Notes: generated by a model not told the origin, from the sequence alone. A stretch of DNA of 64,000 bases from Adiantum capillus-veneris (GCA_014529385.2 CM043943.1:101469355-101533354); one strand, 5' to 3'. Counted from the stretch's first letter, positions 32,641-45,601 are shown. Translations and numbers: made by a program.

Positions 32641-32900
32641 TGAAGTATTTTTAAACACCCACATAAAATAAAAATTCTAAAAGGTGTTTCTCAACACCAC
32701 CATTTTCTTGAGAATCTATCTCTTTTATGAAGTGTTTTGAAACACCCACATAAAAATAAAAATTTTAAAAGGTGTTTCTCAACACCACCATTTTCTTGAT
32801 TCTATCTCTTTTATAAAGTGTTTTGAAACACCCACATAAAAATAAAAATTTTAAAAGGTGTTTCTCAACACCACCATTTTCTTGAGAATCTATCTCTTTG
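32641..32900. repeat. Tandem repeat, three copies of about 87 bp
   Basis: AAACACCCACATAAAA occurs at 32653, 32740 and 32826. Each unit holds AAAGGTGTTTCTCAACACC, itself a small inverted repeat, and CACCATTTTCTTGA. The array follows the DUF7869-like gene closely. Confidence 0.88.
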
Positions 32901-33000
32901 TCACATTCCCAAATTAAATGAAAATTTTCCAAATTTAATGGGAAATAGGAATCCATAGGCGTTGAAATTAGTCCCAAAGTTGTGGGATTTTTCCATTTCA

Positions 33001-33990
33001 TCTAAAATGGTGTTGAAGGCAAAAAGTCAAGCATTGACAGCAGCAGGAATAGCGACAATCAAAGGATGCGACAAGAACCCAACCCCAACATTGGGAGTAA
33101 TCAACTTGAACGTGATAGTACATGGATGTTCATGTTTCTCATCAGTTTGTATGGTTACCAGATGAACACATGAATGAGACAATGATTCTTGGAATTCCCT
33201 AGATGCGAACATGCAAAGCAGTACCAGATTGGGATACAAATCAACGAAAGCTATCACTTAAAGGTGGGAAACTCATTGTTCCAATTGCACCAAGAAACGA
33301 GGAATGGAAAGGAGACAATCAGCAAACCAAACCACAAAGTAGTCAATCTTCTCCATTCCCTCAATAAGAAAATGCTACAAGTAGCATGCAAGGAGTCAAA
33401 AAAATTTGGGTACCAAAAGCACAGCTTAAGGATAAACCGATTCAAATCTGGGTGCTTAAAACTTCACCGACAAAACAAAAGAAGGTTCCAAGGGTGAAAA
33501 CACAGAGATGAGCATCTCCGAGTGAAGAACCTAACATGAAATTGTTTTGAAAGAAAAAGGAGCACTTATCGTCTCCACAAACCGTAAGACCAATGAAGCA
33601 ATGGTGAGTTAAGTCTCAAAAGACTCTATCACACCATACAGCAACAAGCAAACCAAGCTACCAATGGTGGGAAAAATCTCGACAGCATTCAAAAGAGCTA
33701 CCAACAACGCAAGCAATCAGCGTGGTGAAGTATCCTGATGGTACAATCAAACAGAGAGCACACAAGCTACAAGATTTGCTCTTTGGAAGACATCAACAGA
33801 AAACCTCGACATCAGAAACCCTTGAGTAAATTACTCAAGACCCAGATCTTGCACAGCATAGTTGTTTGAATTGCATTGAACTTCAAAGCATGGTAGAGCC
33901 AACTACGGATATGCATAGACACGATTGTTCAACCCACGCACACAATCGTCCCAGAATACGCCATCTAGGAGGGGTGGAAGGGCATTAAGT
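33001..33990 (+). pseudogene. Ty3/gypsy pol 3' end with retropepsin-like domain
   Basis: Plus-strand frames give NPTPTLGVINLNVIVHGCS, LPDEHMNETMILGIP and VPDWDT. These resemble the C-terminal half of a retroviral-type aspartic protease (the ILG.PWL motif). It is a diverged copy of the minus-strand segment at 40473-41130. The frame continues, with stops, to ...RHLGG near 33975. A purine-rich AGGAGGGGTGGAAGGG follows. The call as retropepsin is based on the motif order, and the N-terminal DTG half is not visible here. Confidence 0.55.
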
Positions 33991-36099
33991 ACTAAGTAAT
34001 TAAGGGCAATGTTTGAAGAGGGAGGAAAAAGCGGGGGAAAAAGCTCGATATTAACGTGTGATTTTTTTGGTAGAGTTACATAATAATGCCCTTATAATTC
34101 ATCATCAAGAAATTCACTGATAATATCTTCCCAACGAGTGTAAAAAGTGTATAAACTATAAGAAAATCATCAGTAAATAGTCCTTTTTGTATATTTTTTT
34201 ACATTTTTATTAATAATGATACTTAAAAATAGAAAAATCCAACAATAAATAATAAATTTGTGTTTTTCAATGGATTTTCTTAATTATTGGATTTTCACTT
34301 TATTTTTTTAGAGCATTTTGCTATTTTCTTTGATTTTTTCAAATAAACGGATCAAAAATTAGTAATAAATAGTAAGGAAGCTCAAATGGAGAAATGGAAG
34401 ACACCATGGTGATAAAAAAGACAAGGCAGACAAGTACAAAAATTTTGAATGAAATCAGAAGATGGAAGCGGGAAGCCTAAATTAGGCGGCCAGGCCTACT
34501 TTTACAAAATTCTTACAGAATGAGCTACAGGAATCTGTTTAAGGAAATTTTTGAGTTTAATATAGATTTCACGGCCTAGTAGGACTAACGGGGGAATTTG
34601 GTGAAAATTGGTTTGGGAAGTCCGGGTGTAGATATCCAAGGTAGGCTATAACCACCTCATTTCCACTTGCGGCCTTTGTAGAGAGAGCTTTTCGACCTCT
34701 TTTGCACGTCTTACACTTGCCTGTTTTCAGTGCCGTGAGAGATAAGTTATTTACTATTCAATGATCCATTTTGTACGGCCGGTAGCTAGTCTAAACCCCT
34801 AGAAAAAACCTTAGAAATCGAGCAGTGCACGAAGACCTACGACCAAAAACTGACCATAGCGGCCTGTCAGCTCGACCAAATTAGATGGGATTTGAAGTGT
34901 AGCATGCCCTAACATAAGAGAACCTTTCTACATCATCAATTGACCATTTGGCAGTGGTTGAGGAGGTCCTCAATAGAAAAAGCTAGGTTTTTGGCAAATG
35001 CCAGAATTCCGATCTGACTCCACAGATAGCTTGTCTATGAGGTTCATATACAATGTATATGATTGGTTTAGTGAAGTCAATCAAGCAAAGTCCTTGAAAA
35101 GAAGAAATGGCTCGAAGGCTACAAAGCGTCAAATTCGACTTACACGGCCAAACTGAGCCAGAATTGGATGAGTTGCTTCACGACTATGTTGCGGACAAGT
35201 CCAAAGCCTCAAAGTTGACTGACAAACTCAACAGGCAGTGTAGTCACAAAAAATGGTGATTTCAGAGTTGACAAAGCACAAAGTGATGCCGAAAAGACCA
35301 AACTTGACCAAATTCAATTTAGGACTTGTTTTAGGTGTATAGAATGTGTCTAGGTCAAAAGTTATAAGCTTTACAAAAAAAAATCATTGTTGTAAATAAT
35401 CGCAAAAAGGGAGTATGAGCCAAAATGAGCACCTATAACTTGAAAAATTGTCAAAAAAATGCAAAGAAGTCTTTGCAAGCCAATTTTTGGGTTATGGACG
35501 ACATTTTTTTGATCCAAATCACCTCATATCTCATACATAGGGTCTATACAATGCCTAGAACCAAATTGTACCAAAAAATGTTGATTTTGGTAGAAAAGTT
35601 AATAATCGCGATTATTTACTTTCTAGCCAAATTGGGAAAGTTTTGATATTTTTCCATCATATATCCAAAGTACATGATGTGCTAAGCCCACTCCAAGTTT
35701 GAACCAATTTGGAGCTCAAAATATCAATTTTTCTTTATATCTACTCTTTCAGAGACCTAAAGCAAAAATATGGTACCATTTTCACCCTATGCATCCAAAT
35801 GAGCCCATATTTCACTCAAAGTATGTATCTGGTATATACTTCAAGTCTATGAAGCCAAGTTTGCAAAAAGTTGAAAAAATACTCAGTTTTAAATAATCGT
35901 GCGATTATTTACTTTGGATGAAAAAATTGTTTTGACTTTACACTTTTGTTCCTTGCATGTTTTTATGCATCTATACTTGTTCAAAAATTGATTTCAAGCA
36001 AATTGGACCAAAATTGTCAGCATTTCATACTAAAGGACATTTCAGAAAAAATTTCAAAAAATTTGCTAACTTTGACACTCTATTCACAGAACAGGAGCC
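33991..36099. other. Long AT-rich spacer with ATAATCG palindromes
   Basis: No coding region is seen. The motif AATAATCGCGATTATT is a perfect 16-bp palindrome near 35605, and AAATAATCGTGCGATTATTT near 35892 is an imperfect one. A half-site, AAATAATCGC, lies near 35394. Between pol debris and the accessory ORF, a 2-kb spacer is typical of large gypsy elements with an extra ORF. Confidence 0.45.
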
Positions 36100-39000
36100 A
36101 TGCAAGCAGCAAAGAGAGCTAAGAAAAAACTCAACCATAAGAAAAAGTTACAAGAACTGCCAGCATATCAATTGGATCTAGATTCAGTCAAAGCCACCAA
36201 GGCAACCTATCTCTCTAAAGAAGAGCTAGAAGAGCATCATACCATAGTGTTGACTGGTAGATTCAAGAGTGAGGAGGGACATCAGGTAGAGTTACAACTC
36301 CTCCCGAAGGAAGTGTATGATGTCCTCACGAAGCGTGAGACCAAAGAAGCCAACCGGAGGCTAGAACTCAGAGATTTCTACAAACATGAGCCGTGCGGTG
36401 TGGATTTTCAAAAAGCTTACGAGATTTTATCCACGATTAAAGAAGATGGAACTGCACAAATTTTTGACACGCGGGGAAATAAATTCAAAGTGCTAATAAC
36501 TAAAGAAATAGTGGCAGAGGCTTTCAGACTTCCCACTGAAGTAATGACCATGAGGGCAAGGGATAGGAAAATGGCAAGTATGTTCACCAAGGAAACCGTC
36601 GTAGCCACTTTTGCAGATTTAATCCACAAGCAAGTGGAAGAGCCAGTCCGGTTATACCACCATCATTTCCACTTCTTGGAAAAAAGCCCACCAAGGTACA
36701 CCACGTCAAATCATGCAGTTTCCACCACTTTCACACAAGTTATCAAGTCAACAACCAGGAAACCAGTGGACTACGCATAGTACATCCTGACCACTCTGAA
36801 GGGCACAAAGAAATAAGGGAAGATACTTACCTGGGTGCACCATAAGTCTTGACAAGGATTGCGTACCATGCCATCGGCATGGCCGACAACCTACCACCTC
36901 TCCCAGACCAAAACACATGGATCCGAGCAGCACAAACATCTCCAGAAAGGCACATCAGCGAGAGCTCAGATAATGAGGAGAAGAGAGCAAGAGCAAAAGA
37001 GATGAAGAGAAAAGCTATGGGCGCCCACCAAGAAGAGACAGTGCAAAAGCCAGTGCAAAAGAAAGCTCGGTTTGAAAGAGAAAAACATGCCTACCAGCGC
37101 AGCCGACAAGCACAAGGGAAGGACCCAGAGAAATGGGTGCCTACTGGACTTAAAGGCCCAAGGACAAAGCATCACATGAGAAAAGAGGCTAAAGATCCCA
37201 CAAAATCTTTAGAAAAAATGTACCAAGAAGTAGAAGCCTTGAAGTTGGAAGAAGCACAAGAAGAGGCAAGGAAAGCAAAAGAGGCAGAGGACCAATGAGA
37301 AGAAATGGCAAGGGAAGAGGCACAACACGAACAAGGTTACGAGTCTCCCCGACCCACTTCGTTGCCTACGGAATAGTAGGAAAATCCTATGCCAAGCCCA
37401 CCAACATCACTTGCAGGTAGCGACACCACAAAGGAACCAGAGAAAGCAGTCAAAACTACACATGAGTAGCAACAAGAGAATGAAACTGAGCCAAAAAAGA
37501 AAGCAAGTCCTACACTAGAAGAGACCACAAAGTTTGAGCAAACATAGGAACATGGAGGAGGGCCAAAACCTTCTACCTCCATGCAGCAAGAAACAGTCGA
37601 GGCATCCACAAAGCCTTAGGAAGACAAGACAAAAGAAGGCCAAAGACACAGCCTCAAGGGAAAAAAGAACCAACAGCCACGACATAGCCAAGAGACACAC
37701 AAGAGGCTGCAGGGACATCAACCCATCTAGCAAGATAGGAAGACTGGCAGTCTAATGACGAAGTAATCCTACAAGTAAACAAATATGCAAGGAAAATGCA
37801 CGATATGACGGAACGACTTTGATCGGTAGCACTTGGCCGTAGCAAAAAGGCCAAGGAGTTAGAGATGCTGATTGACGCTCTCCAAGGAGAGTTAAAAGAC
37901 AGAATGAATGTGATCATCAATCTTCAGAGGCAAGTGTAGGAGATGAAAGCCAAAGCTAAACAACATCAGCTAGTGAGGGATAGATAGTATAAGGAGATGG
38001 AAGAGCGTAGGTGATTTGCTCACAAAGTTATCAGATGCTTGCAAAGCGAAAGATGAACAGTTGATAGAAGTTACAAAAAAACTTCTAACGACCACCTTGT
38101 TAGCTCAAAAAATTCAGGTGCAGTTGGATGTCGCCAACGCTTATTTACAATACTCCGAACAAAGAATAAATGATCAGGCAATTTTCTTGGGGCAAATACG
38201 TGAATATCCAGCCGTAGCCTTCATCAAAGGGATAGATGAAGTCTCCAAAGATTTAGAGAAAAAGAACAAGGACCTCGAGCTGGAGCAATCTCAATGCAGG
38301 GACCTGGCTTTGATGTGGGTCCAAATAGAAGAAGAATTGTTGAAGGAGATAGCTGAGCTTAAAACAATTAATCAGCTCCGGAGAGACGGAAAGTCAGAAA
38401 CCCAAGAAGAGGAAGGCACTTCAGAGCCGCCACAAATCGATATACCCTCAGTTTCATTTGCTGAACTGGAGACATAATCCACAGTAGAGCTGAGTGGTGT
38501 AGATGATTTCCAAGTAAACATTACAGATGAAGACATAGTGCCCATGGTCCAACTCTCAAAGGCTGAAGAAGATGTACTGAAAGAAAAGATCACACAAGAG
38601 GTGGATGAGCAGTGGAAGGAAGCGATGGATTGGGAGTTGAGAGTCCTTCATTCTGTCAACGTCACTCAACTCACTCCCAATCAGATCAATGCACAATGGC
38701 ATCAGCAGTCCCTGCCATACCCTCTTAAAAAGGTTGAGTTACTACAGGTTAAAGAAAGGCTTTATGAAAACATGCAAATAGATGGTGCAGATAAAGACCA
38801 CCCAAAGTGGAGGTTGAGTTGGCTAAACAAAAACCTGAGGTACTTGATTTTGTTCACAAGAGCATCTGCAGCGCTACAAACAGATCCCACTTTTTGTCTT
38901 GTACCAAGAGTAAGGACTTGGAAAGAGTATGAGGCCCTAACAAAGAAGCAGCCAACCTGGGTGAACTACCAAAGACTGCCAACTCTAGAAAAGGGACTGG

Positions 39001-39513
39001 CCACAGAGGAATACATGGTGAAAACCCTAACGGGCGCCATGTCTTTTTTCAAAAGCCTTACCAGATCTCTTCTATGCAATGTTATATAAGATATGCCGAA
39101 TGCTACTCACGTATATTGAAGTTTTTAATGAGCCAGAGCAAGCAGGCACCCTGTGGATGTCATTCCTCAAGGGAAATAAAGGTTTGTGCTATGATGTTAT
39201 TGGCCAACCTTTTGAAGAAGTCCTCTATAGCTTCTATGCCAGATGCATGTTTTTACCTTCACACAATATGATGGCGTTTGAGGAAGCGTTCTACATGGGA
39301 TTCTTCACTTGGCGAACGAAGATACTTGCACTAGTGATCAGCAATCTAGCCTCAAGTTTTGTAGGCTACTCAACGGTGGAGTTGAAGAGCAGAGTGACCA
39401 TTCAGTTTCTACAAGTGCCAAATAAAGAAAGGAAAATCAGATACCAAAAGGCACTAAATGCGCTTAAAGACCGACTCGCCAAACGCCAACCCAAAGACTA
39501 TTTCAGCCCATAA
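36100..39513 (+). pseudogene. Gypsy accessory ORF, coiled-coil rich (dead)
   Basis: Open stretches at 36100-36780, 36849-37298, 38016-38477, 38538-39089 and 39079-39513 read as one long former protein with several stops and frameshifts. The first holds FDTRGNKFKVLITKEIVAEA. The middle is rich in Lys, Glu and Ala and likely coiled coil. The end holds FYMGFFTWRTKILALVISN. It is followed by a polypurine tract and LTR, so it occupies the 3' accessory (env-like) position known from Athila-type elements. No envelope features such as a signal peptide or membrane segment are obvious, and function is unknown. Confidence 0.55.
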
Positions 39514-39535
39514 AGTTGTGCGAAGGGACGACATA

Positions 39536-39552
39536 GACAAGGAGGGGAGAAA
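39536..39552 (+). promoter_or_regulatory. Polypurine tract before LTR
   Basis: GACAAGGAGGGGAGAAA precedes TGTTAGC, the start of the LTR at 39553. Confidence 0.65.
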
Positions 39553-40471
39553 TGTTAGCAGCAAGCTAACACAGGTACCATTTTTTGGAGATCTCTTTGT
39601 AAAACACTTATTTTGATGAATCGAGAATATTGTAACTCCTATTTTCTCGGATAAACTCTGTAATTAATGATCCAGGGCTACAACAAGATTCCAGATTGTA
39701 TCAACCTGTCATTACTCATCTTTCATAGAACTCCAGATTATTAGTTTTGACCACTCAAAAACCTTGGCTAAGGTATAAAAGCCAATTTTTCTAAGTTTTT
39801 TAAGAGATTTGGGATAATGAAATACACAGCGTCAGCTAATGCCGCTCACTCCTCTCCTTCTTGCACTTCCTACTTCCTCCCCGGTTGTCATATTATAGTC
39901 GCTTTTGTTACATTGCACCACAAGTAAGAGCTCTACGCATTGACGTAAGAAATTCCCAGTAATTCGTAGCTTTTGGCGTCGTCAACCCGTGGCATAATCT
40001 CATCATAACTAGGAATTTACACTTTCAAATAAAAAACTAAGGAACGGCAAGGTAGTGAGGCATCATTGCTAAGCATTTAAATGTATTCTGGGTCGAAAAT
40101 GGCTACGTCAAAAATCCACTGTTGTTATTAATTGCGATTTTAGAAATTGAGCTTAAGTGGGGTTTGAGATCATACATGTGTGCTTAGGTGTTATAAACAT
40201 GTCCTAGAAGTTTCATTACATTTGGATGTCATTTGATGTTGTAACGGATGTGATTTGTTTGCCGATGAGTGATTGGCTTTTGGTGATTTCAGTCACTTGA
40301 GTGTAGCTTGAGTTAGATGAAAGTTTCTAGTTGTTTTTTGAGAGATTGAAACCCTCTTGTAGCCTCTATGGACTAGTCGAGTCAGCTTCGTCCCATGGAT
40401 TGACAATTTAATCGTGGTTCTCGCTAATGTTGCAATAAGATAGGATGGTGAGGTTAGACTTGCATCCCACA
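39553..40471 (+). repeat. Gypsy LTR, plus orientation
   Basis: It runs 919 bp from TGTTAGCAGC to ATCCCACA, with a TATA-like GGTATAAAAGCC near 39770. Its right half (about 39960-40471) matches the inverted sequence at 49233-49760, including CATGGATTGACAATTTAATC and GCATCATTGCTAAGCATTTA. It follows a PPT, so it serves as 3' LTR of the plus-strand piece. On its right it abuts the end of the minus-strand element. Confidence 0.7.
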
Positions 40472-40472
40472 C

Positions 40473-41130
40473 TTAACTCTCCATTGCTTGATCGGTTTTA
40501 TAGTTTTCGGAGAAGATAAATGCTCTTTTTTCTTCCAAATCCATTTTGTGTTAGGTTCCTTTCTTGGAGATGCTCGTCTTTGTGTTTTGAACCTTGGAAC
40601 CGTCTTTGGTATTGTGAATGATGTTTTGGGCACCCAGATTTGAATCGGCTTGTCTTTAAGATATGCTTTTGGTAACCCAAATTTTCCTGACTTCTTGCAT
40701 GCTACTTGTAGCATTTACCTATCGATATGATGGAGAAGATTGATTGCTTTTTGGTTTGATCTGCTGGTAACCTACTTTCCATTCCTCTTTTCTTGGTGCA
40801 ATTGGAACAACGAGTTGTCCGCCTTTAGGTGATATCTTGAGCTGATCGGTATCCCAATTTGGTACTGCATTGTACGTCCGCATCCATGAGATTCCAAGAA
40901 TCACTGTCTCATTCATGTGTTCATCTGGTAAGCATACAAACTGATGAGGACATGAACATCCATGTACTATCACATTCAAGTTGACTACTCCCAATATTGG
41001 TGTTGGGTTCTTACTGCATCCTTTGATAATCGTTATTCCTTGTTGACTGATTTGTTTCTTTCTTGTATTTGGAATAATTGAATGCATTTACTCGAGCTTC
41101 TCTATCAAACAACCAATGAATTTTTGCTAT
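40473..41130 (-). pseudogene. Retropepsin-like domain downstream of integrase (minus element)
   Basis: The minus strand reads FDREARVNAFNYSKY, NPTPILGVVNLNVIVHGCS, LPDEHMNETVILGISWM and VPNWDT. The first string sits where an aspartic protease carries D-T/S-G-A, but here it is D-R-E-A, so the active-site loop is lost or was never catalytic. It lies after the integrase C-terminus in the same strand and is followed by an inverted LTR. Canonical gypsy order places protease before RT. It ends ...GAGAGTTAAG at the LTR border. Confidence 0.55.
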
Positions 41131-42842
41131 GATTGTTGAGTTGTACATTGATGCGAAGGTCCATTCCATCTAACTATTCATCCTCTGTTGACACGGCATC
41201 TTTCGATAATTCCCATTGTTCGTCATTTGTTTCTAGAGTGTTGATGAGAATAGGTATTTGTTGATTCTTGAGAGCAGCTTTCCTTTTGAGTACTCAAAGT
41301 CAAGCTTCCTCAATAACCTGTTGTTGTTTTGTCTTTCTTCGCTTAGTTGCATGCATTCTTTCTAGCAACTCATTGGTTAGTGAAAAATTGTACTTCTTTA
41401 AATGACATCCACTAATCCAATTAGCCATCAGTTCACCATCTAGGGTAGACAAATTAATTGCTTCACTTGGAGATACATTTTCAATGATAAACGGTCCGTT
41501 TCTCTTTTTCTTAAACTTGGGAATGTGTTGCTTAAGGGAATAGACTGAAACTAAGTCCCCTTTTTTGAAGATTTTTGTAATTAGATGGGAATCAAAAAAC
41601 TATTTTTGTTTCCGCTTTTGTGCATAGATGTGAGCTACAGCCTTTGCTCATCTTGATTTTCTAAATCTTCAAGTCTCTCTGACAATTCATGTCCAGTCCA
41701 CTAAAGATCCTTGGCTACCCTTAGTGTTGGCAATAGAAATTCTATTGGCAATATGGCATCAAGACCATAAACAAGGTTAAAGGATGTAGCATTTAAAGTT
41801 GTTTTGAATGAAACTCAATAAACCCATAGAGCACCATGGAGGCTCATTTACCATTCTCTCCTTCTTGAACCAACCACTTTAATCAATACCGAGCTAAGAA
41901 TTTTATTTGTATGCTCAGCTTGTTCGTTTGCTTGTGGGCGGTAGGGAGCTGGTTTGTTATGGATGACCATAAATTCATTAAGCAGATACTCAATTACCTC
42001 ATTGAGGAAATGAGTTTTCCTATCACTGACTATTTCTATTGAAAGTTCATATATTGTGAATACATACTCATATAAGAATGCGGTAATGGTTCTGGCATCA
42101 TTCTTTTGAGTTTCTTTAGCCTCGACCCACTTGGTCAAATAGTCCGTAGCTACAGTGATATATTGACCTTGGGTTCTATAAGCAGGTGGCTATATTGGCC
42201 TAACAAAATCTATACCCCATTTTGCAAAATCTCTAGCCCCCATCATTGGTCTTAAGGGCATGCTATCTACACGGGTTGGCATTTTTGCTCATTGACAAGC
42301 ATCACACCTTCGAGCATATTCTTTGGTATCTGTAAAAAGTGTTGGCCACCATATGCATACGATTAAGATTGCTCTTGCGGTGGTCTCACTAGAAAAGTGA
42401 CCTCTAGCTAATCCAGCATGTGCTTTCTCCATCACAAGAATATATTCCTCTTCATTTGCACAAGACGCAAATGTTGATCCTTACCTCTCCGATACAATTG
42501 GTTTTCAATAAGAGCATAGTCCCTTGCTTCAACTTCAATTGATCTTTGACGGCGTCTACTCATATCCTCAGGAAATGTTTGGCTCGATAAGTAAGTAACT
42601 ATATAGTTACTCCACTTAGGAATATATTACATTTGGAACAATGTTACATGAGGTATGGGTGTTTGTTTTTGACATTGAGGACAATCCTTCACAAAAGAAT
42701 GCACATCACACTTCATAGTTGGCCAATATATTCCAAGTCTCAAGATCCTTTGCATAGTTTGATCTTCTGCAAAGTGAAGTCCTACTATGGTAATATGTGC
42801 TTGATTTAGGTATCGGATTTTCTCCTTAGGATTAATGCACAA
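41131..42842 (-). pseudogene. Gypsy integrase, minus strand (dead)
   Basis: Order on the minus strand: H2C2 zinc region (IVGLHFAEDQTMQRILRLGI then CPQCQKQT, 42842-42627). Then comes the catalytic core (TKWVEAKETQKNDARTITAF, VSDRKTHFLNEVI, NKPAPYRPQANEQAE, 42138-41848). Then comes the C-terminal part (TSFNLVYGLDAILPIEF and FIIENVSPSEAINLSTLDGE). In the core, the usual SDxGxxF motif reads SDRKTHF. Stops and frameshifts separate the parts. This enzyme would insert element cDNA into the genome. Confidence 0.85.
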
Positions 42843-43007
42843 CAGTAATATTCCATCTCGATTTCTTTTGTTTAGCCTACCAACTAGTAATTAATACATA
42901 GCCGATTGCTCAATTAATCCAATTGTGATAGGAAGTGATATTTGTGAATCCACTTGAGCTATGGTCATCAATGATACCATATTCTCTGACCATCGAGGTA
43001 TCATTTC

Positions 43008-43459
43008 CATTAGGGAAATTTTAGACTCACAAAGGGTCCTTATAAGGAGTTTGACTTCCTCTCTCATGTCCAAAACCGGCGTGCAGTAAAATTTTTGCAA
43101 ATCAACTCTAAACTTGGCAAAGATTTGGCAATCCGAATCTACTATTTAAGCTCTTTCTATTGATATATAGCACGCCATAAGATTTCTCATATTTTGAAAG
43201 ATTCTATTTTTGATTCTCTAAATTCTAGACTGAGTTGTCACATCACAAGAAAATAAAAAATACAATCTTTCAAAATATGAGGAATCTTATGGCGTGCTAT
43301 ATATCAAAAGAAAGAGCTTGAAGAGTAGATTCTAACTATCAAATCTCCGCCAGTTTTAGAGTTGATTTGCAAAAAATTTACCGAACGCCCATTTTGGACA
43401 TGAGAGAGGAAGTCAAACTCCTTATATAGCCCCTTTGTGAGTCCAAATTTTCCCTAATG
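43008..43459. mobile_element. Foldback/MITE-like element inserted in gypsy pol
   Basis: Arms of about 210 bp are inverted copies: left 43008-43225, right 43245-43459. They share CATTAGGGAAA outer ends, TATATAGCACGCCATAAGAT and CATATTTTGAAAGATT. The spacer is short. Reading the minus-strand pol from LLSM on the right side to EMIPRW on the left restores the frame when the element is discounted. A CAT trinucleotide on both sides is a possible 3-bp target duplication. No ORF is present, so it is nonautonomous. Confidence 0.85.
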
Positions 43460-44480
43460 CATGGAGAGAAGATATGCATTTGGTAGATCATCGTCTACTC
43501 CTTTAGGTGGCTCCCCTGAAACAATCCTAGACAACTGATCTGCTCTTTGATGAGTGGTACCCTTTTTCACAACTACAGTGAGATCAAATTCTAGAAGAAT
43601 GATGAACCATCTCACTGTTCTTCTTGTGTTGCATGGCTTGTTGACCAAGTACAATAAGGCTTGGTCATCCCACAAGAACAAAAATTTGTTTGCCTAATAG
43701 GTAATGTCTATAATTTTTTATGGCATAGATCATTCCTAGTCCTTCCCTCTCGGTGGTGGTATATTTCTTTTTCGCCATGTTCAACTGTCGGCTAGCATAA
43801 GAAATAGGATAAACAATTTTCCCATCTCCTAGTTGAGCTTGTACAACTACATCTAAATTGGAAGCATCTACATATATGTGGAATATCTTATTCCAATCTG
43901 GTGCTTTCAATATTGGAGCTAAAGTGAGAGCTTGCTTAAGATTCATGAAGGATTCTTCACGCTCATCAATCCATTCAAAGTGTGTAATCAAGCTATACAT
44001 GGGTTTTGCAATTATATCATACATGTAAATGAACCGTCTGTAATATCCACAATGTCCCATGAAGGCTTGAACCCCCTTGACTATTGTCAATCTAAGCAAA
44101 TCAGCGATAACATGAATTTTATCCATATCAGTAGCTATGCCATTTTTAGACACTATTTGTCCAAGAATTTTTTCTTGTCTACCCATAAATGTGCACTTTT
44201 CAAGATTTAAGAAAATCCTATAAAGTCTACATTTTTTGAATACCTTGGTGTTCAAAATGATCAGCCCAGATTGATGAATGTACACATAGATCATCCGTAT
44301 ATACTTCTAAGAATTTCCTTAGGTATTCTTTAAAAGAATGGCTCATCAATTTTTGGAAGGGGACATGAGAATTAGTTAACCCAAAAGGCATAACCCGATA
44401 GGAAAAAATACCCTAATCCGTTGCAAAGGTGTTTTTATGCTGATCTTTTGGGTCAACTAAAGTTCATTGTTGCACAGGAA
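43460..44480 (-). pseudogene. Gypsy reverse transcriptase (C-terminal) and RNase H, minus strand
   Basis: The minus strand starts in mid-RT (VDPKDQHKNTFATD, YRVMPFGLTNS). The catalytic box reads YTDDL instead of YMDDL or YVDDL. Then follow LNLEKCTFMGRQEKILGQIV, the connection domain, and RNase H (FHIYVDASNLDVVVQAQLGD, YTTTEREGLGMIYAI, and the end QRADQLSRI). The N-terminal part of RT is missing at 44480, where unrelated sequence begins. It belongs to the minus-oriented gypsy element with PBS at 49211-49230. Confidence 0.85.
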
Positions 44481-45177
44481 GTGAGGACGACGATGATAAT
44501 TTTAGTTTGACATTATTAGACTTTTCGTTTTAAATTTTTCACCTTACTTCATTTTCTTTTAGCTACCTAGGTATTGGAACTACCCAGGCATTGGATTAAA
44601 TCATTAAGGATTGTATCAGTTTGTTCTCGTGGGCTTTTTGAAGACGAGTGATAACATTTAATTTCATTTTTCTCTCTTTCTTTCCCCTCCCAACACCGCT
44701 ACTTACAATGGCAAACATTAATGAAGTCCTGTTGCAAGTAGTGCCATACTTTCTCCGACAATGTCGGGCAGTGAGACGATGATGATGATGGTTTAATCCG
44801 ACGATTTTAAACTTTGAGTTTCAATATTTCAATTTACTTAACTTTTTTTATTTCTTTGTACCCAGACATTGCATTCAATCCACTGCAATTGTATCACTTT
44901 ACTTTCATAGGTCATTTTGGCCTTTTAAAAACGGTTTGTATAACATTTCATTTCATTTCTCTCTCTCTTCACAACCCCCCGGCCACCTTGTTATGTTTTG
45001 GTCATTGACATCAATAATGTTGTATTTTTGACACTTAAAACATATATTTGTATAATAATCCAATAATTAAATACATATAAAAAAGACATTAAACTAAAGT
45101 ATACAGTGAATGAATGGTATACTAACTTGAAAAACGTATATATACAAATACTAATCAAGATGTGTGTGTTCTATTGA

Positions 45178-45601
45178 TATCGGTAGTGCTTGTCATTCAA
45201 CGAGGTACATAAGGATCGTGATCTGTATTAATTACTAGCAACCTATTGTCAATTAACCTCTAGCATCTACGTACGACTCCTTCATAGATTAATGTTCATT
45301 CATCATTTGATGTTATTAACTGTTATGCACACATATCCATGGTTGAAAATTGCATAAATTACAAATTTTTGGGGATTTTTATTCAAAGCTATCGGTAGTG
45401 CTTGTCATTCAATGAGGTACATAAGGATCATGCTCTGTTTTAATCACTAGCAACCTATTGTCAATTAACCTCTAGCATCTACGTACGATTCCTTCATAAA
45501 TTAATGTTCATTTATCATTTGATGTTATTAAAGTTGTTATGCACACATATCCATAGTTGAAATTTGCATAAATTACAAATTTATGGGGATTTTTATACAA
45601 A
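45178..45601. repeat. Tandem duplication, period 212 bp
   Basis: TATCGGTAGTGCTTGTCATT starts at 45178 and 45390. The copies share the CAACCTATTGTCAATTAACC and GCATCTACGTACGA blocks and end GGGGATTTTTAT.CAAAGC. Confidence 0.92.

Noticed and set aside
34000-36099. Candidate noncoding RNA genes or tRNAs in the spacer
   Set aside because: I found no A/B box pair, cloverleaf or snoRNA boxes convincing enough to report.
39955-39985. Possible PBS TTTTGGCGTCGTCAACC after an LTR end
   Set aside because: The same string lies inside the homologous LTR at 49740, so it is LTR-internal rather than a PBS.
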